64,000 nucleotides of DNA, taken from contig OZ038320.1 of NCBI GenBank assembly GCA_964035795.1, positions 28,553,855-28,617,854 of the forward strand. Reading direction: 5' to 3'. The notes beneath the pieces were generated by a model. It was given only the letters and a program-made list of their open reading frames with translations, was not told the DNA's origin and made no database searches. Position 1 is the stretch's first letter. Each line of letters opens with the position of its first letter. Source of the stretch: Pterobdella sp. o SKG-2022 (Eukaryota; Annelida; Clitellata; Hirudinida; Piscicolidae). Of this stretch, positions 1 through 10,062 are shown in pieces. The translations under genes were made by a program, and so were the position numbers.

Positions 1-171
1 TCATTGAAAACTAAACTGAAAATTTAATGAACTTTTTAAAAAGATTTGCGTGCACTCTTTGCATTCTTACAAAAAGCTTTATAAAGTTTTAAATAAAGAT
101 TTGCTGTTGTTTATTTTTATATTTCATTCAAGGCTACTCATTAATTTAAAAACCACTTGATATTCTTATAC

Positions 172-302
172 CTTTAAGATGGCTCAAAAACTTTGCCACA
201 TGACTCAAGCTTTGATTCAGCTGTTCCACTTCTTTGACTTCGAGTAAGTTTCTATTTTTTATCACGTCGTTTTTCATTTTGTTAACCGAATCCTCCAAAT
301 CT
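172..302 (-). CDS. SRCIN1/KIAA1217-like exon 10 (AIP3-type domain, last exon in window)
   Basis: 131 nt with acceptor TTTTACAG and donor GTATAAG; phase 2 in, phase 1 out. Encodes DLEDSVNKMKNDVIKNR then EVKEVEQLNQSLSHVAKFLSHLK, closely parallel to the p140Cap/SKT pattern LED.VE.LK.D followed by DVE....L......V..LK. Bases 1-171 look intronic. Confidence 0.8.
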
Positions 303-3300
303 CTGTAAAACATCATCAAATTTTATCGTGTTCCAAGGCAACTGTTTGAAAAATATCTAGTCTTTATTAAATCAAATGATTTTTTTTACTGTACATTAAC
401 TTCTCAAAATTCTCTAACCTTAGTTTGTTTTCAGCTATGACGGTTTCACTGTAGTATTTCAGCTTTTGCTTTTTAATATTTTTTTTGGCCACATGGCTAG
501 GCTGTTTGCGCAGAGTATCAATCATTTCCTGTAGTCGAGGAAAAAACAAGAGTAGGTAAGTTTGGATTTAAAAATAAACATAAAGATGGTATTCTGATTC
601 TATTATAACATCTTCATTATCTCAGTGGTTTTTCAAAAAGGTGTGATTTAAAAAATTTCTAAGTGAAATCGTACTGAATGAAATAGTGATATAATGATCG
701 GTTAATAAAAAGAATTTAATTCTTTAAAAACTAACTTCACATGTACTACATGCTATGTTGAGTGTTTTCTTAATGCAAGACAGATTTTCTTTGTGAACTT
801 GCTTCATCTCAATTAAGTCTTGTTTCAGAATCAGAGCTTGATGTTTCAAAAACTTCAATGTAGATCTTAGGTCTTGTTTCTTTGGCGTTTGTCTCATGGA
901 TGGAGAGTGAGAAAAATTGGGCTCTGCAAAAGTGATGAGTAATAAACCTTTAAAACGTATGTTAATGATTCAACTTCAATATATTTCATATAAAAGCTTT
1001 TTTGTATGTAACTTATAATCATCCAAAAAATTTAGATTATCCATCATAAACAATTATAAGAGTTCAACAGGTTTGAATCAAATAGTCTATTTTACCATTT
1101 ATTCAATTTTCTAATATTATTTTTTAAGCCCTATTAAACAACTAAAAACAAATAAACTTTCAAATTCTAAATACCTTTAACGATAGTCACTTGAGAAAGA
1201 TCAGAATAAGCTGAAAGACTGCTTTGTTGGCTGCCCTGTTTGGTAGTGAGAAAAGGGGAAAACTGTCGAAAGTTTTGAGAGAGGGGGGAAGGCTGGTGTG
1301 TTTGGTCTGTTCGGAGTTTTGTGATTGAGCGCCTGCTTGTTCTGATTGGAACAGTGGCTGGTCTGGTGGAATTTTATTGTTGCTTTCTTAATCATGTGTT
1401 ATATACCATGTATCTCATAGAAAAATGTTTATTGACATATATTCTCAACGTGGTTTTCACAGAATAAAGAAATGTATCTTGGATACTAAAGTGAATTTTG
1501 AGTCTAAAGTTTGGTTTTTTTCAAAAAACAATCAAATCAATAACATTTAAATATTACGACAATAAAAGTGTAAATTTTCAGCATATTCTTCTTTTATTGT
1601 CAGAACATGTAGACTGCATTTCACTTATATACAATTCATACCAACCAAAAATAAAAAAATTCAAGTTTGAACTTATCTTCTCAGCAAATAAAACTCACTT
1701 GTGAATAGGGGGTGCCGATCTAACGATTTCATTTCTATTCGAAAGATGGCGTTGGTAAGGTGAAGATTTCAGTTGAGCTTTAGGATCTAAATCTTTAAAA
1801 ATTTTGAAATACAAATTTTTAAAAAATGAAGTTTTAATAGTATTTAAATAGTAATATCAACTGTTATAAAATACATTTATACTAAAAGTTGAGTTCAAAG
1901 GATGGTTTTGATGCATCCGGCTATTATCTTTATTAGTACTTTGAAACACTTGAAGCAATAATGTAATACTTTGTTTCTTTTAAATGCTATAAACAACCAT
2001 TTCACTAATTTTTTTTAACATTTGAAATATTCTTAAGATGAATATATAGAAAATGAAGGGTAAATAAAAAACACGGTATTCTTTATTTATATATTTAATT
2101 TTTAAAAAAACTGAAGAACAAATTCTTTTTTTATTTTTGTTTGAAAATAAAATGTTGAAAAATATTGTAGAAAACTGCTCAACTTTAGGTTTTGATGTAA
2201 CTAATGTTCAGGTGATATTTTCTTATAACAAAAAGTTTCCATGTGAACCATTATAGTTTGAACAAGATGATAATTACGTTCAGAGGTATGATACGGAGGA
2301 ATGTAAAAAAATAAAGGTTTGTTTTTGTAGCTAAGATAAAAGCTGTTTTATTCTGTTTTATTAGTAAAAACTGAGACTTGATTTGTGAATTCGCAATAAG
2401 CATACGATTAAATTTTATATTAGTCAAGTATCATCGAAAAGTTTTTTGAAAATTATGAATGATGATAAATTTTTTCAAAAAAAGATTGTTGCGTGTATTT
2501 AAGAAGTATTAAATTCTATCAACTTTACCTTGAAAGGCTTCTTTGAGTTCGAAAACCTTCAGAGCACTCCTATCTTTTATCTCTCTACACGGTCGAAAAA
2601 AATTAACATTAAAAACAAAGCATTACTACATCGTAAACCAAATCACAAGTATAGCAACAACAACAATATATAAGTAAACTTCAACAAAGAACCAACCTCA
2701 AACTCTTGAGTGGAGAGTATAGTTTCGTGCTGGGGTTGAGTATGTAGATGTTGGGAGAATTAGAATCGAACCATTGCATGTTCAAATGGTCTGGAAAGGC
2801 TCTGACGAAAAGGGCCCATACAGTGCTGGTTGAAGTCACTTCATTTGGTAGAGCTGATCTTTTTGTTTCGTCTCTGAACGTCAAAAACACAAAACCTTGA
2901 AGTGTAAAAAAAGTTGTATTTTTTAGTTGAAAACTATTTTTATCGCATGCAAAAGCTCTAATTAAATTTCGGCCTCTCAGAAACAAAGCTTAGTTGTTAT
3001 GTAGAACTCATTATTAAAGCAAAAATCTTCAGAAACTTGAGAATTAGTCTACTTTCAAATTGAACTCCACATTGAATAATGCCCTAAAAAATTGGAAATA
3101 CTAAAACTGATAAAACAGAAAAACTTTTCAGTTAATCTCTGCCTTTGCACGATCAGCAAATTTCGTTTTCCGCCATTCTTTAATTCAAATCAATTATGAA
3201 AGAAATTCCCAACATTCTTAAACAACTTTTGCCCACCTAACGATCCTTCGTTACTTTTGTTAACTGATTCTACTACAGGCATAATGGATGGTTGTCTGCG

Positions 3301-3496
3301 CTGGTTGGATGATGAGAAGAGAGGGGAAAGTGACGAAGGTGAAGGCAAACTCATTACTTCACTATACACCTGCTTATCCTGGTAAAATTTTTTGCATTTT
3401 TATCATCATAATCATTATCACCATCAGCATCATCATCATCATCATCACCATCATCATCGTCATCATCTTCAGCATTATCATCGTTCTCACCACCAA

Positions 3497-3528
<32 letters not shown>

Positions 3529-6500
3529 CCAACATTATCTTTATCGTCATCATCATCAACATCATGGAGAGGTATTTGAAATATCAAATGAAAATATTCA
3601 AACCGAAATAAATTATTAAACAATTTATACATATTGCAAAAAAAGTAAACATACACAACTCAGTGATAACTGCCTTTATAAATGGTTGAACAACAAAAAT
3701 ACCCTTGCTTCATCACATTTTTATATGCTAATATATACTTTTCATGCAAACATAAAAGCAATTGAAATATCATTATATTATTTTTTTTTATTTTTCATTG
3801 TTTATTGAATTATCACAGACATAAATCCTCAAATCAAACAACCTTGAAGGCTTACACGTTTACAACAATACAATTCAAATTATCAGAGTTTATATGGAAA
3901 AGTAAATATATAAGTCAAATTACTGTTAACATATCTATGTTGAAAAACTATAAGAGATTATTTGGTAAACTAATAAATAGTTGAAATTTATATTATAAGC
4001 ATTGCCTCAAATAATCCGGCTTGAATTTTATCGAAGGTTTTTTGAATTAAATTAACTCAGTATTTGAAGAAAATCAAAAAAATGTATCAATTACTTACAA
4101 TGAAACTTGTTGAATTTATTAATTTGTCGCTAAGAAGCAAAACTTCAATTTTTTTTAAACGAAATTTTTAAAACTTTTTCCAGAAAATTTTGACTCAGAG
4201 AATATTCACTTTTTTTATTTATGCTTTATTTAAAAATTTTATTTTCCCATATTTAATTTTTAAAACAAAAAAAAATTCTTAGAAATCATAGATTTTGTAA
4301 AATTTCGTTGTTTATTGTTTGTTATTTCATAAACTTCTTCAAAATTTCTATTGGCATCTTAGCCTTTCTCAGTTTGTTCAATAATAACTTCAAACAATCT
4401 ATCAATTTTTTTTTTGATTTTTATTTTTTATAAAAAGGAAATTTTAGATACATTTATTATTTTCTCAAAAATTAAAATTTTCGATAAGCACAACTTTATT
4501 ATAATTGATAAGTCTTATTGAAAATGTCAGTTTTGATGGAATTATATATGTATCTTGAATTTCCTCATTAAAAAAATAAAAATATACCTAAGATGTCTCT
4601 AAAAAAACTTTTATTAGTAACCAAGCCATTAAAACGAAAAACTTTTATGAATTCACCAAAAAATGATTAATCAGCAATATAAAGAAAGATTTAATTAAAA
4701 AAAAATAATTTTAACAAAAATATAAAAAATAAATTAAATAACTGTAAATAAAATAAATTTATTAGTAAAAATATAATAAGATGGATTACCCACGAAGCAG
4801 ACGAGTGAATAAAAATTTCTATATATATGTTTTATAGTTTGGTTTTTCAAAGTTGTTTAGTTTGTGAGTAAGCTATTCATTATTTGAAAAACATCTCCTT
4901 TGTTACATAGTTATTTATGGCTAGACTTGCTTCAGAGTTGTAGGGTCATTTGAGTTTTGTAAAATAACTTGAAGATTTAACGGCTTTTGAAGAGGCTTGG
5001 AAGTTCTTAAAAGAATAAATGTGATGATGGTGGTATTTGTGTTAAAAATTGATGAAAGAAAATTTATAAAAAATTCGAAACTGATGTTCATGAATACTTT
5101 TAAGGATTTATTTTTCCATTCAATTTAACTTATTTGTTTATTATATATTCTAAAAACAAACTTGAAAACAGACTATAAAAGGAATGGACTGATTTTATTA
5201 ATGTAAACATATAAAAACTTTGGTACTTACGGAAGAAGCTTTTTTGCTGGATCGGCAAAGCTTATCTAGAGCCCCTTCGTGCGAATTTTTGCGTTGTGAA
5301 AACAGCTTCATTAGTCTACTCTCTTTCTTCCTTTTGTTCATTTTAGTGTTGGGCAGTTCATTGAAATCATTTTGTTGGTCTGTTCTATCAATTTCACGAT
5401 TTAGTTGAACCGTAGCTTTATTGAAAGGAGGTTTGTCTGGGAAACGCGTCTCGTTTCTCCATGATGTGTCGGTAAAATGGTAATCAGGAGGGTGTCTGGT
5501 TGGCTGCATAGGAGTATGTGATGGTTGGTTGGTGGTACCTTGGTTGCCAGATAACGCTCCATCCATGGAACTTCTGGCTCTCGAAAAATTCATTTGGCCA
5601 CTCGAAATGACTTCTGTATGTATGATAAATTAACTTTTTCATAATTTTTAATATTTAAATCTTTTTTTGAATATAGAATATAAAACAATTTGAAACTCCA
5701 CAGTGATTGATCAATCAACGTTGAAGTTATTTGAGCAAATGGCCAAACTTCTCTCTCAAACATTATCTATCATCTCATCATCATTCATTCTACGATAATT
5801 TACTATCTTAACATACATTCCAAAAAAGTTCTCATTCAACAATTTTCAAACATTTTTATTTTATCATTAAAACAAAAAAATCATAAATATGATTCAAATT
5901 AACAAAAACTTTTGAATGAAAATCAATGGGAGTATTGGAAATGAATATCAACTTTGTGCTGAAGACGCTCTGATAGTGTTGTTAGGAACATTGTAACTGG
6001 CCATATAGGGTGCCCCATCGTTGATGTTGTTCTGCTTTTTATTATTATTAAAGTCAAAAGTATTAGTTTCAAAATCTTCATTGCAAATATAACTTTTTGG
6101 AGAAAAAATATTTTGTTTGTTGGTATTTTTAGAATAATCACTATTTTTATTATCGAAAGCTGCCAATGACAAGTTTGGTGATTGTTGAATGCTTCTAGGT
6201 GATGAAAAGTTTGGAAAACGTGAATCCAATTGTTGAGTTTGTAATTTTTGGAATGTGAGATGAATTGGTGGATTAGGAGGTGGTTGTGATGGGTGTGGAG
6301 GTGAACTAGGTGGTAATAAAGGCTGGTTTAATGTAATTATTTGATGTGTTTGTGGTGCAACTTGATCGTTTTGATTGGCTGATGAATTGGATCGAGATTG
6401 GTTCAATGTTTTGAGGTCCGTGTGTAATGGAGGAACTTTAACGTGATGTTCAATCGTTGTGACTGTTTTATTTCCTCTGTTGATCAAGTGATTGTAATGT

Positions 6501-6550
6501 TGGAATCTTTCTTTCAAGACTGTTAATCTACTTTTATGGCTCCCTTCCAT
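172..6550 (-). CDS. SRCIN1/KIAA1217 family: SRCIN1 (p140Cap)/KIAA1217 (SKT)/sickie-family scaffold protein, ten exons, 3' part outside window
   Basis: Members are cytoplasmic adaptors acting at the actin cytoskeleton and in Src signalling. Ten exons join with matching phases: 6550-5953, 5613-5231, 3369-3255, 2895-2697, 2584-2529, 1792-1699, 1362-1175, 923-736, 528-395, 302-172 (2,086 nt, about 695 codons). Family landmarks appear in order. An N-terminal stretch resembles the family's LEHLKQKYPHH region (here LKERFQHY). A conserved N-terminal domain reads FLTFRDETK..LPNEVTS..WALFVRAFPDHL..IYIL, followed by EIKDRSALKVFEL. After a Ser/Pro/Gln-rich linker comes a coiled coil ending in LEDSVNKMKNDVIKNR..EVEQLNQSLSHVAKFLSHLK, which matches the AIP3-type domain. 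No continuation is seen left of 172. The family is assigned from remembered motifs, not a search. Confidence 0.8.
395..528 (-). CDS. SRCIN1/KIAA1217-like exon 9 (coiled coil)
   Basis: 134 nt with acceptor CGACTACAG and donor GTACAG; phase 0 in, phase 2 out. Encodes EMIDTLRKQPSHVAKK and KYYSETVIAENKLRLENFEKL, a charged helix matching the family's segment before the LED motif. Confidence 0.8.
736..923 (-). CDS. SRCIN1/KIAA1217-like exon 8 (start of coiled coil)
   Basis: 188 nt with acceptor TTTTGCAG and donor GTTAGT; phase 1 in, phase 0 out. Encodes heptad-like LKFLKHQALILKQDLIEMKQ, the start of the AIP3-type coiled coil. Confidence 0.8.
1175..1362 (-). CDS. SRCIN1/KIAA1217-like exon 7
   Basis: 188 nt, phase 2 in and phase 1 out (acceptor CCACCAG, donor GTATTT). 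Encodes a Ser/Thr/Gln/Pro-rich region ending VTIVK. The longer reading frame over the same bases in a different phase is a shadow. Confidence 0.75.
1699..1792 (-). CDS. SRCIN1/KIAA1217-like exon 6
   Basis: 94 nt with acceptor TTAAAG and perfect donor GTGAGT; phase 1 in, phase 2 out. Encodes a polar linker (QRHLSNRNEIVRSAPPIH). Confidence 0.75.
2529..2584 (-). CDS. SRCIN1/KIAA1217-like exon 5 (56-nt small exon)
   Basis: Acceptor GTGTAG, donor GTAAAG, phase 2 in and phase 1 out. Encodes EIKDRSALKVFELKEAFQ, which follows exon 4 exactly as the family's NIQDRSLLKVY follows its homologous block. Confidence 0.85.
2697..2895 (-). CDS. SRCIN1/KIAA1217-like exon 4 (conserved N-terminal domain)
   Basis: 199 nt, phase 1 in and phase 2 out, donor GTTGGT. 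Encodes FLTFRDETKRSALPNEV and WALFVRAFPDHLNMQWF, the most diagnostic block of the family, where vertebrate members read similarly around ALFVSAFPQQLTMKML. Confidence 0.85.
3255..3369 (-). CDS. SRCIN1/KIAA1217-like exon 3
   Basis: 115 nt. Phase considerations between exons 2 and 4 required a missing exon of length 1 mod 3, and this GC-richer island fits exactly: acceptor AAGCAG at 3370, donor GTAACG at 3254, phase 0 in and phase 1 out. Encodes a Ser/Pro-rich linker ending RRQPSIMPVVESVNK, resembling the family's RASLPVVRSTNQT segment. Confidence 0.7.
3400..3566 (+). repeat. Imperfect (ATC/CAT)n trinucleotide repeat in intron 2
   Basis: About 165 bp of degenerate ATC/ACC/ATT triplets just upstream, in gene sense, of the 115-nt exon. 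The poly-His, poly-Ile and poly-Asp reading frames over it are by-products of the repeat. Confidence 0.9.
5231..5613 (-). CDS. SRCIN1/KIAA1217-like exon 2
   Basis: Acceptor after CATACAG at 5614 and perfect donor GTAAGT at 5230. Entry phase 1 matches exon 1 and the exit is phase 0. Encodes a polar, basic region (KMNKRKKESRLMKLF, then SKKASS) of low complexity. Codons are clearly richer in G+C than the flanking introns. Confidence 0.75.
5953..6550 (-). CDS. SRCIN1/KIAA1217-like exon 1 (N-terminal)
   Basis: Opens at ATG 6550 (MEGSHKSRLTVLKERF) and encodes a Pro/Gln/Asn-rich, probably disordered region. It exits in phase 1 at a weak donor (GTTGAT) at 5952. The frame is open upstream of the ATG to a good acceptor-like tract near 6603, so the true start could lie in an earlier exon. 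Confidence 0.7.
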
Positions 6551-6602
6551 TTTATCGTTTGAAACGCAAGTATTTAACTCAATAAAAATTATACCTACTA
6601 AA

Positions 6603-9091
6603 AAAAACTAACTGAAGAACTTATAAATGAAAATTGAAAAGCAGATTTAAAAACAAAAAACTACAAATATCCCTCAACTTAAAAAAACTTCAAATTCATA
6701 ATTTTGCTGATGAATTTAGCTAATACTCTACATTTCAATACACAAATGCCTTTAGAAACACCATTAATTTCTTTCGCAACTGTGCTTTTAAGCAAGAAGT
6801 TAGAGCGTATAGATGAATTGTTTGTAAAGAATTTTCTTTTCTTAGTTAAGCCTTTTAAAACATACCGTTATAATATAAATTTAAAAATCCTTTAAAATAA
6901 TAAAAATCTTTCAAATTTCAAATTAAATATTTATTAAAAGTTCCAAAGTAATTTGAACTTAATTCTTCATTGTTTTTCCATTATAACGAATACTTCATTA
7001 ACTAAAAACTTCCTGGAATGCATCTCTTGATGATAGTTTCTGCATTGCCTCTGTGATTATTTCCAGAATTTAAATGTGAAAATTATATTCAAAAAATCTA
7101 TTTCATTTTTATTTAAAATAATTTTTAAAATGTAAATATTGAAACATTAATTAATTAATTAAATTTTTAAAAATAAATACTCTTCAAAATACGCATGTTT
7201 ACTCTCTGATATACAAAAGGTTTTATTGACGGCTGTATTAATCTGTCTATTACCAACAACACCATGGCCTACTAAAACTTGAGATACATCGTATTTCGAG
7301 CAATAGGTTTTTTGATTCTACGTATCAGTCTTAGCATCACCTCTACTAATAACTCCCGAGTTTCTTCTTACTTTGAGTGTTTATGATTAGTATGGATGCA
7401 GTATTTGATTTGGTCTGGGTTATTTAGGTTTAAATATTATTTAATATGAATTGAAGTGCTTCATTTTATATGTTTCAGTTTTTTAATTTTTATTGAACAT
7501 TGTAACATTTGATGAACATTTTATAAACTAAACCTTTGAGTACACACATGGAAAAAACATTAGTGTAATAAAGTTTTAGTTATGGGAAATTAACTTTTCT
7601 GATTTGAAAACTTATACTTTGAACGGTAATTATACTTGAAGTTTTTAATAGTAAAACTTGTTTAAGATATAAATTTTCTTTAAAATTTTTTTTGAAAAAT
7701 TTAGTCGTGACACCTCACAAAGCTTTCTTAACTTCTTTAAAACTCAAGCTTTTTTACAACTTTCGTGTTTATTTTAGTATTTCACTAAGTTTGGAAAAAA
7801 CAAAAAATTACTTTTTCTCCTTTCAAAAGATATAGTAAGAAGAATCGAAGCCAAAATTTTGTTTTATTTTATCCTTTCACGGTCGCATCTCTACCGAATA
7901 ATATTTAGTATTTTATTAAAACAAAATAATAAGTGTTTCATCTCCTATTTCTTTCCATAGTGGAAACTAATTAATTATTTGAGGATAATTAAATTTTGGA
8001 AAAATTTTTCAAAAATCTTGACAATCTTTTTGAAAAATCATAATAAGAACTAAAAAACACTTATACAAAATCATAAACCTATGTAAGTATGCATTGAAAA
8101 ATGAGTTTAATTCTTATTTTAATCTTCTAAGCTTTTATGCAACTAAAAAAAATCACAAAAATGTTCTCAAAAAATTTTTTTTCAAACAATAGAACTAAAG
8201 GTAAACACACTAATTATAAATCAGGTTCAAAAATTTTGAAGATAGTTAAAACTAGTGCGGTAACGTTTTATTCGGGAAAAATAAATGAATGCATGAATTT
8301 TATTCAGAGTATAATTAAAAATGGAAAGCTTGACGATTATGACTGTGAATTTTGCACAGATTCCATGCAAATTGCTTAAGTGTTCCATAGTTTTTAATTG
8401 GAATTTTTAATAATTTTTTTTTTGCTTGAAATGCTTTAGATAAATTGTTTGAAAAATATTTGTTTCTCCAAAATTTTTTCACCGATCAACATTAATATTA
8501 AAAAAAAACAATACTTCTCCTAGTTGTATAAAAATGAAAAACAAGCAATTTTCCAAGATATTTTTATTAAGATTTTAAACCTGTATTTTGAACAGTTTTT
8601 AACACAACTGATGTAAGAAGCTCACGTTTCCTACCTTCCATCTGAAGAAGGAAGAAGTCCATATGTATTAACAGTCAATCATTCCTGTCGCATTTGTTTT
8701 GCCATCAGCATGATTCTGTGTTTTATTGAATATTGAATGCATTTAAAATAAAAAAAACAATGAATATAATCAAATGAAATTATGATATACTCTCAACCGT
8801 GCAAAAATAATAACAAGGAAAAAACCTCTATGAACAAAAAAACCATGAGATATCTTTTTCATTCAAAAAGAATTTGCTCAAATAATGTCTGAACGTTTCG
8901 AAATGGAATAATTTACTTTTTTATTAGAAAACATTGAAGGATTTAACAAGTTTCACACTATTTGAAAGGCAGATTTTAAATCTCAATAATTTCAAGCTGG
9001 ATGCTGTCTGACTGGCCGTATTATAAAAAACACTGAAAAACATCAATCAATTTCATCGAAAGGATAAAGAATATTATGTATAAAGGAAAAG
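6603..9091. other. AT-rich intergenic DNA, nothing convincing
   Basis: Long A/T runs and no splice-bounded coding island that I could support. An 80-codon frame at 8137-8379 has ordinary AT-biased codons and no recognisable motif, so I do not call it a gene. The promoter of the minus-strand scaffold gene should lie near 6.6-7 kb, but no TATA or initiator element can be singled out in such AT-rich DNA. Confidence 0.5.
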
Positions 9092-9300
9092 TTAGCTGTA
9101 ATGACAGTCATATAAGTGAGACAATGGGAAACCCATCTATTAGATAGAAAGCACTCAATTCGATTATAGGAAAATATTTAGGTAGCTTTCCTAACCACTA
9201 TTTCAAAAGAGCAATACTGGATTAAGCTTCCCAAAATAGCAGAAAAAGAATCTGATCTTATAATGATCGCTTTTTCAAACGAACAAAGACAAAAAGATTA
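9092..9300 (+). repeat. Dispersed repeat, copy 1 (partner at 54581-54800)
   Basis: Shares ordered blocks with 54581-54800 in the same orientation: AGCTGTAATGAC, GTGAGACAATGG, AGAAAGCACTCAATTC, ATTATAGGAAAAT, TAGCTTTCC, AATAGCAGAAAAA. A broken frame in both reads like KALNSIIGK, suggesting a decayed protein-coding retroelement linker. The family is unknown to me. Confidence 0.6.
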
Positions 9301-9831
9301 TTTTTTTCGTATGGTATTACATAATTTGAGTTCAATTTTTTTGTAATAACGTTTTCACGATTTTACATTTTTATTATTTAACACTAATAAATTCATTTTT
9401 CAAATCTAATTTTGAAATATAGATTGTTCAATCAATTAATCCACTTTTTTTGACTTTTTTCGTTTGATGACTCTATTATTTTCTTCCTATTAATTTTTTT
9501 CTTATTATAATTGCAACAGATGAAAAAAAGCGTTTTATAGAGTTATCTAGTTGTCATGACGCCAAACTTAATTTGTTTATACCGTCATTATTTATTTTTT
9601 TTTTGAAATATTGAATGTTTAATTCTGTCATAAAATGAGAAACTCTGGAATTTTTAATACACTTAGTTACGAAATAGTTAATCTAAATAGCTTTGAAAAG
9701 TGAACACAACTATATAGAATTTACAATATTTATTAAACCGTCAAATTTAAAAAATAAAAAAAAATTGCTTGTAATAATCAAAAATAAAAGATTTCTTCTA
9801 GTTTTCTTGGACTTGAAAAGTACCTAGCACA

Positions 9832-10062
9832 CTACAAGCATTCCCTCTCTGAATGGCCATACTTATCGCTTGAAGTAGGATGGAGGTTGACCAGCGGTTC
9901 TCCTGTTTCTTGAGCTATTTTTTTTCCGATCTCTCTTATCAATTTCAGTTTGTTTGGACCTCAAGAACCAAAAGTTTCAACTCTGATTGGTATAATCTCA
10001 TAGTCCGCTGAAAGGTTGCAATATTTTGTCAGCTTAGTTGTCTCCGCGTTTTCAGCTACTTT
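9832..10062 (-). pseudogene. Relic of a retroelement C-terminal region
   Basis: The minus-strand frame reads KLTKYCNLSADYEIIPIRVETFG, stop, GPNKLKLIREIGKKIAQETGEP. Similar ETLG.WGP...LI.EIG.R....TG motifs occur downstream of reverse transcriptases in invertebrate retroelements. The stop sits where that motif has Trp. It is isolated, without the catalytic domain. Confidence 0.55.

Noticed and set aside
3288..3656. Poly-His, poly-Ile, poly-Asp and poly-Met frames
   Set aside because: All arise from one ATC/CAT trinucleotide repeat in an intron of the scaffold gene.
8137..8379. 80-codon plus-strand frame
   Set aside because: AT-driven codons, no motif, no supporting splice or promoter context.
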